Shown: in pieces, positions 10,886-24,355 of the stretch
Layout of the letters: each line of letters begins with the position of its first letter
Position numbering within the stretch: the stretch's first letter is position 1
Source: Allodiplogaster sudhausi
Lineage: Eukaryota; Nematoda; Chromadorea; Rhabditida; Diplogasteridae
Direction of reading: 5' to 3'
Assembly: GCA_945643635.1 (NCBI GenBank)
Contig: CALZFC010000010.1
Coordinates: 369,001-433,000 of the forward strand
DNA length: 64,000 nt
The notes under the pieces: model-generated
Told to the model about the DNA's origin: nothing
Seen by the model: the letters and a program-made list of their open reading frames with translations, nothing else
Databases searched by the model: none
Program-made: the position numbers and the translations under genes

Positions 10886-11462
10886 ACCTAGACCTTCAGC
10901 CGTCATCCACAAATAAAAAAATTCCGCTACACACTTTTTCCATTTGGGAATATTTTGAAAAGCGGTTTTCCACCCCAGCTCCAGACATACCACGAATGGA
11001 TCCAGGAGGCATGGCAAGCACTTCCCAATGAACTTATTGATTGCAAATTCATTCAAAAACGGATATTCCAGTGATGATTCCATTGAAGTCGATTCTTTTT
11101 TAAAGAATAAAATGTTGCTATCGTAGTTTTAATGTTTCACATTGAAAAACAGTACCCTTCTTTTACCAATGCCCCTCTCTCGCAAAGGTTATTAAAAAAT
11201 AGTACCTCTGAAATCGGAGAGGATAAAAGTCAGCACATTTCGTGAATATCTTTATGGTTAATTATTCCACGCATTCCTTTGTAAGGTTAAAGTAACCATA
11301 TTTTGATGGCTTGTACCTTTGTAACAAGTATGTAGAATATAATGGTTCAAACTTTCTCGAATCATGTTTTAGACAAAAAAAATTTATCCGCGTTTGTAAT
11401 ATCATATGTTAATTATACAGTGAACGATTCCTATAAGACAAAGATCGACAGTCGATTAGCTC

Positions 11463-12940
11463 TCAGCCTTGTCTCGTCAGGCAAAGAAGGAAGAGCAGGA
11501 GTAAAATCTCTGCGATGAATGTGATTGAAAGTCCAAGCAAAGCATCACCAAACGAACCAGCCGTACCCACCATAGTGCTCAGCTTAAAATTTATCTTTTA
11601 AGGGAATATATAAATAAATAGAATACTTTTAGGATAAATTTATCTCCAAGACACATCGTAATGGATTTCATATTCGTAAGACAAAACGATTATCTCAAAA
11701 TATATCTTTACTCAAGAACTTTCTGCAAGAAATAAATAAATAAATTTTTTTTGGAAGAACAAATTCCCACCGAATGCACGTGATGCTCTGTAGAGGCGAA
11801 AACGTTGTTATTGCTCAGGAAGACATGCAATTCACTCTGTTAATGAGAAAAAAATAAGGGTGTAATTAGTGTTATTTTCCAAACTGTTCAATGGAAATCT
11901 AGTATCTAAGAATAATTTGTTTTAAAATGCAAAAATCGTACAGTGCTCGTCTTGTTGCACGTCCTATACGAATCGAGTCGAATCCACACAAGCCAACTCC
12001 AATTTCTTTCATATGTATCTCCAACAATCTCTAACTCTCTTCTCTCTCGCTCTCTCTCATTTTCTTACTCTCTCTCTCGCTCTCTCTCATTTTGTTACTC
12101 TCTTTCTCTCTCCCTCCTTCCAAATGAATGGCATACCCTAGTTGTCTGCTGAACTGTCGATGAAAGAATGTGGAAGTGATCGTTTTGCCGACCCCTCATT
12201 ATTGCTCTATTATTTAATTAAATATATTTTTAGAAAGAATTTTGTTACACTAATCGAAGCGATACCATGTTCAATTGGAAATCGCTTGATTTCGCATCCA
12301 ATGATGAATGCGGAGGCGACTCCATCGATATTCGTTGGCCGCTTGTAAAATTCATATGAACATTTTTTTTTGATATATATGTATATGTACGTATATATCC
12401 GTACAGTCCCGCCCAGGATCTTGGTACTAAGGGCGCTTCCGACGATTCGGAAGCTTCCAAATGCATCCTCGTTAATAACTATTGTTCTAGTTAAAACTAA
12501 AATATTTTAAATGGTACATTATCAGTTTTTGCTTATAAAATTTCAAATACTTTTCAACGAATTTCTCCTGTAAAAAAATGCATATAATTAGTTGAAATGA
12601 CTAAAGAAGAAACCCATGCACTAACGTGCAATGATAAAGACGTTGACACCGCTGACTTCATTCCATACCTCACCTTCATGAGGAATCGAATATAATAACA
12701 CTCTTTCTTCATCAGCAGAAGAACTTCACTCGAAGTTCTTTTGTTGATGAAGAAAGGGTGTTATTATCATTAAAGGAACTCCAAAAAAATTTCTATTACT
12801 TTTTTGTTATGGCGTTGAACAAATGTTATTTAATGGAGAAGGGGTGAAGACTAGAAGAAGTACCATGTCTAACCTCCAAATGCCGCATACTCGATGACGT
12901 CATTGAGTTGCCGGCTCAAGTCCCTCCGCCGCTTCTTTCC
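11463..12940 (-). pseudogene. EGAS-like remnant (3' exons only)
   Basis: Recognisable pieces in order are: the end of the LMSRSHSS exon (EYAAFGG, about 12940-12870); the KELRVK exon disrupted by a duplicated intron piece with stops (about 12740-12620); the GQRISMESP exon (12350-12250); a partial finger exon (HFHILSSTVQQTTR, about 12200-12135) fused directly to it by deletion; the pre-membrane exons (about 12005-11945 and 11838-11757); and the terminal membrane-helix exon (about 11590-11463). All 5' exons, the triplicated-type exon and CFRSC exons are missing. Confidence 0.75.
12010..12115. repeat. CT-rich microsatellite
   Basis: Interrupted TCTC/CTCT repeats lie in an intron of the remnant. 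The same type of tract recurs in the equivalent intron of EGAS-2 (14340-14450) and at several other places, so it was probably copied with the genes. Confidence 0.9.
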
Positions 12941-13780
12941 ACAATGATCTTTTATGTCCAGAGAATCAAAGAGAGCTCAGTTTCTGGAGTTCAGTATATA
13001 TTTCAAGAATATTGATCTTTTCGAACATTGTGATGTTTCACAAGCTAATCTGACTGCCTCCAAGTCTCGCCACACAAGTCAAAGCTCTTTCGTACTTACT
13101 GATAATTCCTTTCCTCATGAAGTTTTCCTGGGCTTTCTTCTGCCTATTTTTCCTTGGGATTCTCTTCGGTTTGTCATCTCCTCTTCCGTTTGTTTGGGCA
13201 ACTCATAGACAATAGCAGAAGTGAAGAATCATGTGTGCTTCGGAAGGAATGTTCTCACCATCAGTCGGAGACAAGAAAGGGAGCTTGCTGAGTAGCGATG
13301 GCAATGCAAGGCGATAGACTTACTCTTGATATTGTATTCCTGGATTTTCTCCCCGCCTGCACACAAAAACATTGTTTAATCAAATAATTTCATTAACCAA
13401 AATAGTTTTAGTTTGCCTTTTTTAATCAATGATGCTCATTTCAATGTCGACTGTAATTACATAACTGCTCTGTTTTTTTGTTTCGTCTGCGTAAGCCGAA
13501 TCCCTTCTGCTTAAAATGGCAGCTTCGCCGCGTAGCATTCAAAAAGTGCAGCGCACTCCGCCTAAGCAAATCCACGATACCCTTTTGTGTGTTTCGCATC
13601 TTTATCTCAAAATTCCTTTCTCTATTTCATCTTTCTCAGTTCGTGCGAATGATAATTTTTCGCCGGAGACCTCCTTTAACTCACAGAGCCAACAAATACA
13701 AGTACTTAGTACACATAAATGTAGATATTCAATATGTTCATATCATAAATTAGTAAGGTCTGCATATAGCGAGGGTTTCA
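12941..13780. other. Region between EGAS remnant and EGAS-2
   Basis: A decayed version of the conserved upstream block is visible at about 13205-13320 (GACAATAGCAGAAGTGAAG, GGGAGCTTGCTGAGT), marking the lost 5' end of the remnant. A solitary MITE end, GCCGGAGACCTCC-TTTAA, lies near 13662-13682. No coding exon is supported. Confidence 0.5.
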
Positions 13781-15911
13781 CTACTCTACATTCGTCTTGC
13801 AAAGAAGGAAGAGGAGGAGTACGATTTCTGCGATAAATGACATTGTAAGTCCCAGCAAAGCGCCGCCAAACGAGCCCGTCGCACCCATCAGAGTGCTCAG
13901 CTTGATATATTCATACATACATATAAATATTATGTTTTTTTAATTATTAATAATAAAAAAGTTGTCGATTTATCTCCAAAACACGTAACAACTGAATTCG
14001 TTTTAATTAGACAAACCTCAAGCACTTTCTCCGAGAAAGCAACTTATGTAAAAAAGAAATAGTGGAGAACTCAAACCGAGTTCCTGTGATGCTCGGTAGT
14101 GGAGGCAACATTGCTATTGCACAGATAAACATGAACTTCGCTCTGAGAAAATTAAATAGATTATTTTTATTATTCTTTTGAAATCGTGCAATTGAAATAT
14201 AAAATCGAGGATATTTTGAATGGAAAAATCGTACCGTGCTCCTCTTGTTACATGTTCTATACGAATGATCACGCGTCGCGTTCACACAAGCCAACTGCAA
14301 TTTCTTTGATGTCTTGAACATTCTCCTAACTTCTCCTCCTTCACACCCGTTTCTTTCTTTCTTTCTACCTGTCTCTCCTCTCTCTTTTTCTACAATCTCT
14401 CGTTCTACTCTCTCTTTCTCTCTCTCTCTCTCAGTCTCTCTCTCTTTCCAACTAAATGATCACCCTTGTTGTCTGCTGAACTGTCGAAGAGAGAACGTGG
14501 AAACGTTCGGTCTGGCAAGCGGGTGGACAGAAACATTCACTCATTTTCTCTGCGAATCGAGCCGTCGCTTCATTCACGCACGTCGACCCTTCAGAGTATT
14601 GTTTATGTTATTTAAGTAATATTTTGAAGATTGAGCTGATTTAATCTCTAACAAGTTCCATAATCGCAGCCGAGAATGTTGCTCGGCTTCGGGAAGCTCG
14701 CGTCCATGCAACCGCAAGAAGAGAAGATAACGTAGCCACCCCCGCGTAGAACGAGGAAACTTCGGCTGATGAATGCACGCAGCTGCCTTGGAGGCGAACT
14801 GATTTCTGGAAGTATTTCATTTATTTTATTTTAATTGATATTCCATTTATCAATGTCTCCTCTATTCGAAGCGACACCTTTTTCACTTGGAAATGGCTGG
14901 AAGTCGCATCCAGCGAGGAATGCAGAGGAGACTCCATGGTTATTCGTTGGCCGGCTGTAAAAGTTCTTGTTGATTGAAAAATACTTGTTGGCTAGGATGT
15001 TGCAACGCGCAAGAATATTTTCAATAAAAAACGGTTTATCTTATAAGTTGAAATTTCTAGAAGAGGACGTTAATTTACGAACGCGTATCGATGAAGACGT
15101 TGACACCGCTGACTTCATTCCATCGCGGACTTTCATGAGGCATCGAATTCAGCTTCACTCGAAGTTCTTTAGTCGATGAAGAAAGGATGTTATTATCATC
15201 AAAAGGAACATTAAAAATATTTTCAATTACGTTTTGTCATGACGCTGAAACTATGAAAGATTAAAAGAAGCATCATGCCTCACCTCCTCGTTGCCCAATA
15301 TGACGAGTTCTTAAAGAGTCATTTGAATTTATTGTGAAGCAGGTACCAAGAGAAGAGTCGAAGTGCTCCGTGAACAATTCTCTTAATTCATAATTACTTA
15401 TTTCGTGAACATCACTTATGATTAGGTTACCATGCGAATGCTTCTGTTACTCCCATTCTATCTCATTTTTTCTCTTTCAATCTCTACGACGGCAATTTGA
15501 AATCTCAAATAATTTTATTGAAATTAATATTACCCGATGTTGATCTCTTTCCGTTCAAATGCCGCATACTCGATGATGTCCTCGATTTTCCAGCTCATCT
15601 CCCTCAGCCGCTCCTCTCCGAGTGGCGCGAGCAGAGAGGGAAGAGCCGCCCGGAAGACGCCCGGAGAAGAGTGACTTCGAGACATCAGCTAAGATAAAAA
15701 TTATGTTATATTATTTAATAAAAATCAGTGTTTGATATCTAGTTAACGAAAGTGTCAATCAGTATTCATTACAAACGGAATTCCGAAACTGCGAAACCAG
15801 CCTCAAGGACAGCATCTTCCGTTGTTTTTGCTAGATCGGCGACGTTTTGAAGTTTACTTCCATCTAAAATTGCATTGGCGTTTAAATAGTACAAAGAACA
15901 AAATCACATTG

Positions 15912-16386
15912 TTAAATGTGGCCGATCACCAAAAAATTGGAGGAAGTATCCGACGAAAATAACCCTATGTGATAAAACTGCGATTAAAATGAGATGCAAA
16001 ACAAACAAATGGATGAACTATGACTTCGAAATTTTAAATTTGAAATGTATATGTAAAAAACCTCTCTCAAATTCTTTCATGGTCTCGCGTTTCTCTAACG
16101 TCTTTATCACTCATTCCTTGGTGAAAATGGTGTGCTATTTGGGCAGGATGGGAAGAGACTGCATTTACTTCCAATCCTTTCGTACTCCTTGTTTCGATTT
16201 GAGAACGTGACTGTCGCGTCGACAGAGACGTTTTCTACAGTATTAAAAAAATGCAAATTTCTAGCCAAATGCTAATTTTCATGCAGTGAAACCGCCTCCA
16301 TTCGCTCTTTCAGGCCAATCTTGAACAGCGAAGGGGAGCGGTAATTTGAAATTTCACAAATTTCTTCGGCAATCGTCATCTTTTAA
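15912..16386. mobile_element. TTAA-flanked MITE (475 bp)
   Basis: The ends read TTAA-ATGTGGCCGATC and CAATCGTCATCTT-TTAA, imperfect inverted repeats related to those at 1499 and 5425. The element lies in the EGAS-2 intron after the EGF-like exon. A GGAGGAAGTATCCGACG word near its left end resembles the 55399 element, suggesting nesting or recombination. Confidence 0.65.
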
Positions 16387-18156
16387 ATAAAAAAAGAATT
16401 GTACCAATGGTGCAGAGTGATCCCGCGTAGCCAGCCGAGCACGAGCAGGAGACTTGGGAGCTGGAGCTGCTGTTTGTGGCACACGAAGCAGCCAGGTCGA
16501 CCGTCTGGCACCTAGAAATTGTACTTGGGAAGGGGGCCAACTGTAATCTATTTGAATTTTCGTGTCCTTTGTTGTCTACTTTTGTTAAAAAAAATTGCCC
16601 AATCGCCTTTTGGTCAGGTAAAAAGAGCGAATTCAAAATTGAGTTATTGGCACCTTTACGTGAACTAGGCGAGACGATCTCTTTTTTTCAATTCCCAATT
16701 AATCTTCTCAAAGAAAGATTTTTGCGGCGTCAGCAGCAAAAGAGAGAGAGGGGTGACGACAATACATCAAGAAGCACATAATTTGATCGACGTTTTGGAA
16801 CTTCCTCAAATTTGCGAAAGATCCTGCACCTCCTGATTGTTAGACGGTACTGTACAAGTAAGAATTCAAACGTATTGAATGTACATCGAAGCAGCAGTCG
16901 TGCTCGTTGCCGCGAAGTATGCTCCGCAAGGAGTGGAAGCTGAAGATACGGTAGTCGAAGCTGAGGATTCGGTAGACGAAGGAGTGGTTGAAGTGAAAGT
17001 GGAAGTTGAGAGAGAAGTAGAGGAAAGGGCAGTCGACGTTGTTTTCTCTTCTGTTGTCGAGGAAGACAGAATTGTGGAAGTTGTAATGACATCAGCCGTT
17101 GAGGAAGTGAGATCGGTTGAGGTTGAACTCTCTTCCGTTGTCGAGGTGGACGGAGCCGTGGAAGTTGTGATCTCTTCAGTGGTAGTCGTTGTTTCTTCCA
17201 CTGTTGTAGTCGTCGTACTTGTCGAGGTCGTCGTAGACGTCGTCGTCTCTGAAGACTTCGCCTACTCGTTGCTCAGAGAGAATTTTATTAATATACAGCA
17301 GCTAAATCCATTGGAAATCCTATTTGAGGGTTTTCCCCATCGTTTACATATATTTTACTATGTACATACATTTGTACTTCCAAGGGTTTGAAGTTTTAAT
17401 TTGTTTTTGCATTTTGACAACTTTTGGTATTGTCTACAATATAGAAAATGTAACACTAACATATGCATGTATGTAAGATAGTATTCTTGCTTGACTGATT
17501 GTTCATCGATTTACTGATTGAAATGGTTTCTTTTTCTTTTTTAATTGCTCTTCAGTTTATTGACTCCAATATCTTTACTCTACTCTTTCTTCTCTCTAAT
17601 TACTGATTAAAGTATCGATTGATACCATTGAGTTTGCAGCACGACATGCCGCCGTACGTCGAAATCGCCGATCCGTCGTCAGTGCGCATCTTGTCGTAAT
17701 AGTTATTATAGCACTCGGTGTATTGGACGGGCGCGTCAGCCCAAATGTAGTCGTAGTCCCAGACCTGTGATGTATTTGCTCTGTTCCTTTAAATTAAATC
17801 TATATAGAAGAACACGGTCTTTTGTAGCCTTTATGTTGTTTTATTTGCATTAAAAGTTTCCACAATTGAGATGTGAGAGGCCATTCAATGGCATTCTAAC
17901 TCACAAACATGACTCCGGGCGGATCGCAACGGTAGGTATTGCATGAGATCTGCTCGAAGACGAAGAGAGAGGTGTCCGAGACGTATCCTTCGTTGCACTT
18001 GTTGTTCGGACCTTGCTCAGCGCAGTGTGTGCAAGTTCCCGCCGCGGCTGCAAGGACTTGCTGGTTAGGCTCATATTAAGATTTCTACATTTGTGTAGGT
18101 GGTGGCTTTAAAAAAAAAACTAAAATATTGTGTTATTAAATCAACGAAGAGGACGA

Positions 18157-18624
18157 TTAAAGGATGTCTCAGGCGAATGTTTGGCCAAGCAATACACAAT
18201 GGCATTTTACCCATGAAGTGTCTCGCACGGAAGGGGCTCTAGTTGCTTTGCGCTGCAATATGCCAAGCTCTCCACTAGTCACGTTTTCAGAAAGCTGTGA
18301 TAAGAAAATCCGGTCAATGTTGGTTGCGAGCACCGATATGCACAACTTACAATTAGCGAACTAGTCTAAAGGCGGCCACGATTTTTTTTCAGTCAAATTG
18401 TTTTTGAAAATGGCGGTTTCGAAATTCGCTTTTGCCTGACCATGAGAGTTCAAAGTACATGAGGGGTAGAGAATTCATCGTAATCTCCCAATTAACATGT
18501 TAATTTTCTTAGGACAGAAGGATTTGTTTGACTTCGGGACACTTGAAATCAACGTTTCAAGCTCAACCTGACCAAATAAGGAGAAAAAACAAAACATTAT
18601 TTATTCGCCAGAGACCTCGTTTAA
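18157..18624. mobile_element. TTAA-flanked MITE (468 bp)
   Basis: The left end reads TTAA-AGGATGTCTCAGGCGAATG and the right end CATTATTTATTCGCCAGAGACC with TTTAA, giving inverted repeats of about 25 bp. It is inserted in an EGAS-2 intron. No coding capacity. Confidence 0.75.
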
Positions 18625-19783
18625 CGAAAAATAATTACAGTAGGCACACTCTCATTCTCGCAAGCTATTTCGCAGGTCGCACATTTCTAGTGCAAAATAT
18701 AGCACACGCGAATGAGGCAACGAAGAGTCCGGTCATTTTGAAATGTCACATAATTTCTAGCCGAACATCATTGAATAAGAAGATAAAAATTATGCTATAT
18801 ATCCGCCGTAGACGTCCTTTAAAGAATAAGTAAGAAAAAGGGAAGCATTATCCGAACGTGCCCCAGATCGCTGGATCTGAAGTCTCCGCGCACGTACAAG
18901 TTGTAGTCGCTGTCGGAAACTTGCTCCATTGGCTCTAAATGTTCTCAATTCACTCCTCAATGCTAAGGATACAGGGCACGTAATCGTTGACAACAGTGTC
19001 GTAATGGAAGCCAGGGAACATACATAGATGCACATGACGCGAGTTGTGTAGTGAACAGAAGTGCCATTATCCTTAAAAGTAAACAAACTCAGAAGTAAAC
19101 TAAAGAAGAGTAATATAGAAAGAGAGATTCTAAGCAATAAAGGGAGATAGCGAGAGAAAAATTGAGAAACGTAAAGATGGAAAGAAAGGAAAAAGGAGAT
19201 CTCTCACACATCGCACGATGCCCTTCCTGCAGATGAGATGCCAATATTTGTCAGCGTAGGCATGGTCATAAGCAATGTGGAGATTGCTATGAACCCATGT
19301 CTCCGTTCCTGGCGGCGGCCCAGGCGTCTCGGGCGGAATCGCGCCTTCTACTATAGAGCGGAGTCTTCTTTACCGCAAAAGAAATAATTGTATTTGTGAG
19401 TGTTTTCACAAAATTCTGTTGCAAAAAACGGTGCAATTCTTTTTTACTACTACGTTTCGTGATGTCATGTACATATGTACCATACATGGCGGAGGCGTTG
19501 TTGTCGGCCCCGAAGTGGTTGTTGTGTCGAGCGAATTTACTTAAAAAACAATTAAAAAACGTACTCCTTAATTCATTTTTAAATCAATATAAATAAATAA
19601 ATAAAGATGATATGTAGGGAAAGTAATCGACAACATTTTGCGTAATGAAAAAATGATGAAAAAATATTTTTAACTTAAATAAAATATGTAGTAAAAAAAA
19701 GTTTCACCTGCGCATGCTCCAAAAAGCAATGACGTGATCGTTTGGATTGTCGGCCCAAGTCGTAAGAATCTTTGCTTGCTCAT

Positions 19784-21107
19784 CAACAACATACCGGAAT
19801 TCAAAGTGTTAGATTTATTTATTTCCGGAGACGAATAATATTTCGAAAGAAGGTGAGATATCCACACGCATTTTTCACTCTGAAAGAGCGCTCAGTTTTG
19901 TGATGTCGTAAAGTGGAGTCTGCCTGCCTCCATGTGACTCTCTCTTGGTTCGCTCTCTAACTCTCGCTCACTCTCTCTCCCTCTAACTCTCGTCCATTAT
20001 CTGTCTCTATTTCGTCCGTCTTTACTGCCAATTCTTTTTGAGCGCTTGCTTTTCCATCCTCGTCCATCTCAGACATGCGCTCATGTTGATTTCTTAGACT
20101 TCTTTCTTCATGCTGTTTACTTCAAGGTCTGCAATGTTTTCCTCTATTTCTTTGGGGCCCATCGCAGACAATAGCGAAGCAGAGTGCGGAATCACTTGGC
20201 ATGGGGAGAACTTGTCCCTGCCGTAGGCCAGAGAGATAAGGACGGGTTGCTGAGTTGCGATGGCAATGCGAGACGATGGACCTTCTCTTGACGTGGGTAC
20301 GGCCTACGAGCACTGGGATCAACGGGATTTCCCCCCCCCCATCTGGATCCACAAATAGATCATAGCACAAACATCCGAAAAGGTGATAAATTCTTTTTAT
20401 TATTAGTCGTATTTTGAAAACAAGCGGTTTTTCACTCTGACAAATCACATAAAACCCTACAAACCCTCTTTACTTCGCCATTCCAGCTTGAATTTTTTCC
20501 GTTAGCTGGATTAATCCTATTACACAAGGTAGTCCAATTAATGACCTAAATTTTCTCATGTTTTTTGTGATGAAGTTGGGTGGAGTCAGTTCTAGATTTT
20601 CTCGAGTCATAAGCTCGTCATGCTTGTGAAGACACGAGTATTCTCTGACAATGAGCAATTGAGAGTCCGAGCGAGGACGGCTAAAAGCAAAACTCGTAGA
20701 AACTCGGAAGGCAGAGTCTGCGAAAAAGAGGGAAATGATCATAAAGCGTTATGCTAACCCTTCAAATTATTTAAAGCCAATTTTCTCAACCAAAATTAAA
20801 TCTTAGCAGAACATTTTCCTGGATGAAATTTGAAGGGCTTTCGAACTGCAATTGAATGATATGTACATATGTACATAGTTTCTCAAAACAGGTTTAGTTC
20901 GGATAAATGATTTCTGTAAATGAAATTCGAAAAAAATTGCCCGAGGCATGCTGCTTAAGCGCATGCCAGAGAAAGCGAATAGCACCAGCGAAATAGCACC
21001 CGAGAATGAGGAATCACAAGGCAGACGCGGCAATTCGAACCTGTATTAAGTATTTTCGGTCGTTTAAAAAAAAAAAGTAAGGGAGAGAGTTTATTGATTG
21101 AGTTTTA

Positions 21108-21146
<39 letters not shown>

Positions 21147-22661
21147 AACTCTCGTTCACTCTTTCTGGGGGGGGGGGTAAAAGTGCAAAAATCCTTGTGC
21201 ACGTCGGTCGTTAGGACGCGCACGCCCTACTAGGGAGAGTGCAGTCCTATCGTCTCGCATTCTCTTCGCAACTCAGTAAGATCCACCCATTCATTGCATG
21301 CATGAAGATTTTTCAGATTCAATGAATTTGATAGAATTGAAAAACATTTCAAAATCAAAAAAAGATTACAACAAATTATTCACATCCAACGAAGAATTAC
21401 TTATCGAAGTTAGTTATTCAGCCCTGAACGGAAGCAGTCAAATGAATAGGATTATTAGCGAATCGTTGCACGACGTGAACCAAAGCTTGCGCATGAACAA
21501 CTAAAAGGAATTTCAAATGTTGTTTGTATTTATAATTGCTAGCATATTCTTTTTAAAAGAGGTATATAAGTTGCCCGCACTAATTGTTCCATGTTACAGT
21601 TCCTAATTTATAAAATCAATATATTTATGCAATTCACCCAGCCCATATAAATTCTACCCTTCCTCAGCTGATGGCTTTGGCATCCTACTTGTGCTCTCCC
21701 TCCAAGCACACTCAATTGGGTCTTGCCAGCCCAGGGGATTCCTCCACCCCATTCCGCGTGAGCTCAATTTCTGGCATTTAGCAAATATTACAAGAAACTT
21801 GATCTTTTCGTTGTTTGAAAATTGATCTACTGTGGAGGTTTTCTCTCTTTCTTCGCTCTCTTTCTCTAACTCGTACTCTCACTCTCACTCTGCTTTGGCC
21901 CGTCTTTACTTCCTTTCAATTTCTTACTCTTTCTCTATCCTCACCCATCTCAAATATGTGCTCATGCCGATGTCTTTAGCTTCTTTCTTCGTGCTGTTTC
22001 TCTGTGATTCTCCTCGAAGTCTGCCATCGCTCAGTTTGTTTCTTTGGGCACATGACAGACAATAGAAGAAGCTGAGAGTGGAATCATTTGTTCCTGTGAA
22101 GAAAGTGTCTCAGCCGGAGGCCCGTGAGGGGGGGGGGGATGGGGGGCTTGCTGAGTTGTGGCCATGAGAGACGACAGACTTACACTGGACTACGACCGAC
22201 GAGCGCTGGGATCCGTGGACTTTCACCCCGTCTGGATACACAAGCAGATCATAGCAAAAGGTCCACAGAAATTGTGATTGCATATCCATCCTGGCTGTGC
22301 GATGTAGATGAAATCAGAGAGGATAAAAGTCAGCACATTTCTTTAAAGTCACTGCTGAGATCAAAAAAAATTTCCGAGAGCCCTTCTTAAATTGCCCGTT
22401 TCGAAAGAACCGAATTCCAGCGAACTATAACAGCAAGCCGTGCGCGCAAATCATTAGACTTTTTCATGCCTTTTATGCTCGATGTCAATGCATAGATTTT
22501 TTTGCTTTGAAATGAAGATATTATTGTAGCAAATTACTTTATCTACATATCTTTAATTCCTACATTGGTGCAACACGTACCTCTTAAAATATAGCTTTAT
22601 CACTAATTATTCTAAACATTCTTTTGTAAAGAGCAGGTAATTTTGCAAATTCTAATAGCTC
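19784..22661. other. Intergenic region with orphan promoter blocks and transposon fragment
   Basis: The conserved upstream block of EGAS-2 lies at about 20155-20310. A second, orphan copy lies at about 22050-22260 with no gene start downstream of it. A right-end fragment of the 2-kb TTAA element occupies 20734-20960 (AAGCGTTATGCTAACCC). A CT tract (21110-21145) and a G run (21167-21176) follow. No coding exon is supported. Confidence 0.6.
20155..20310 (-). promoter_or_regulatory. Conserved upstream block of EGAS-2
   Basis: It shares words with the EGAS-1 block: CCCATCGCAGACAATAGC, AGTGCGGAATCA, GGGTTGCTGAGTTGCGATGG and GAGCACTGGGATC. It lies about 370-530 bases upstream of the leader ATG. 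Functional role inferred from conservation only. Confidence 0.45.
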
Positions 22662-24355
22662 TCAGTCTTCTTGACTCGTCCGGCAAAGAAGGAAGAGAAG
22701 TAGAATAATCTCTGCGATGAATGAGATCGAAAGTCCAATTAAAGCACCGCCAAACGAGCCTATCGTACTCATCGATGATCGATCACAGTGCCCAGCTTAA
22801 CAAATATATTTTTATATGAAAGTTATAATTAAATAGAAACATCTGGAATGGATTTATATCCATAGGACATGATTATTGATCTCATTTGTATTTTTCTAAA
22901 CTCAAAGATATTCTGTAAGAAATAAAGAATATAATCTTTAAAGAAGAGGAAAACGGAAAAACTCCAACCGAATTCCTGTGATGCTCTTTAATGGAGGCAA
23001 CATTACTACTGCTCAGGTAGACATGAACTTCACTCTGAAAATGAGATAGTTAAAGAAAAGCATTGTTTGTGTTCTCTTTCGATACTATTCAATGGTAATT
23101 TGAAATCTGGGAATGTTTCGCTTAAAATACGAAATCGTACCGTGCTCGTCTTGTTGCATGTCCTATGCTAATCGTATCGAGTCGAATATACACATGCTAT
23201 CTGCAATTTCAATATATTTAGAACAATGTGTATCTCTCCTCTCTCTATCATATCTCTCTCATATATCCCTTTCTCCCCTCACCCTCCCTCTCTCTTTATC
23301 CTTCCTAGTGAATCACGTCACCCTGGTTGGCATTTGAACTGTCGAAGAGAGAACGTGGAAGTGTTCGGTCTGGCAAGCGGGTGGACAGAAACATTCGCTT
23401 GTTTTCTCTGCGAATCGCGCCGTCGCCTCAGCCACGCACGTAGACCCTTCATGAGTATATGGAAATTATTGTTTATGTTATTTAAGTAATATTTAAAAGA
23501 TTGAGCCGATTTATTCTCTAACAAGTTCCATAATCGCAGAAGAGAACGTTGCTCGGCTTCAGAAAGCTCGCGTCCACGCAACCGCACGAAGCGAACATAA
23601 CGTCTTGCTGGCACGAACGAAAACAAAACTGGAATAAGATTTCAGAAGGAAGGCGTGCCAAGCGCAAACAATAATTAAAACTATGCATTGATTTTGCTAC
23701 AGATTTACTGATTTTAATAACAAATTTAGTATCTGATTTATTGGCTTAATTGACAGATTTGTTCACTTCAACTGAGTAGCCACCCCCTGCATAGAACGAG
23801 GCAACATCGGCTGATGAGTGCACGCAGTTGTCTCGGAGTTGAGTTGACTTCTGGAAATATTTGATACATTCAAAAGACACAGTAAGCAGACACTTTTCTA
23901 ATGTCTCATCAATTCGAAGCCTTAAGAGAGCCTCTCTGTAAGGATCAAGCAGCACCCAATGGGTGCCTGCCCCTGGGGAAAGTGTCGGAGTTCATTAACC
24001 AAAATTTTATGTGGGGTTCTCATGCGTATTGTGAAGAAAATTAGGGGGTCAAATTTGTAATAAAATTTTTTTCTTTGACAGTGCATGCAAAAGTATGGAA
24101 AAAGTTTAAGTCCTCATAACTTTCCTTAAACTTAATATTTTTCAATTTTCTTTTCGTCAGTGTATGTATAATTGGAAAGCACACAAAAAAGATCCAGAAT
24201 GATTTTTCTGAAAAATTTCATTTTTGACCACTTTTAGGCATTTATATTTTTCAAAAATTGATTTTCTGGGCACTTCATCTATTTTACGGCCCGGGTGGGC
24301 GCAAGCGAACAGCTGAGCAGAAAGAGGAGACAAAAAGGCATAAGATATGTTTTTA

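Larger units (their letters stand above)
13781..19783 (-). pseudogene. EGAS-2: near-complete EGF-plus-ASC gene with exon-fusing deletion
   Basis: Exons in order: leader 19783-19708 (MSKQRF start; 25 codons plus one base, as in other copies); Thr linker about 19540-19490; PPETPGPPPG exon about 19360-19215; NGTSVHYTTR exon about 19080-19030; TTTCTCAETSDPAIWG exon about 18955-18860; CNTYRCDPPG exon about 18050-17905; ECYNNYYDKM exon about 17765-17630; long Ser/Thr mucin exon about 17270-16870; EGF-like exon (SCSCSAGYAGSLC) about 16510-16395; DGSKLQ exon about 15870-15790; LMSRSHSS exon about 15690-15540; GTCFTIN exon about 15380-15295; LNSMPHES exon; GQRITMES exon 14955-14870; a fused exon 14818-14660; STCVNEATARF exon; LQLACVNATR exon; SEVHVYL exon; and the membrane-helix exon ending at 13781. 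The fusion at about 14733 lost an intron, the end of one exon and the first cysteines of the next, with a one-base shortening of the poly-G stretch, so the frame is broken. Two MITEs sit in introns. Otherwise well preserved, so a recent pseudogene or an assembly problem. Confidence 0.75.
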
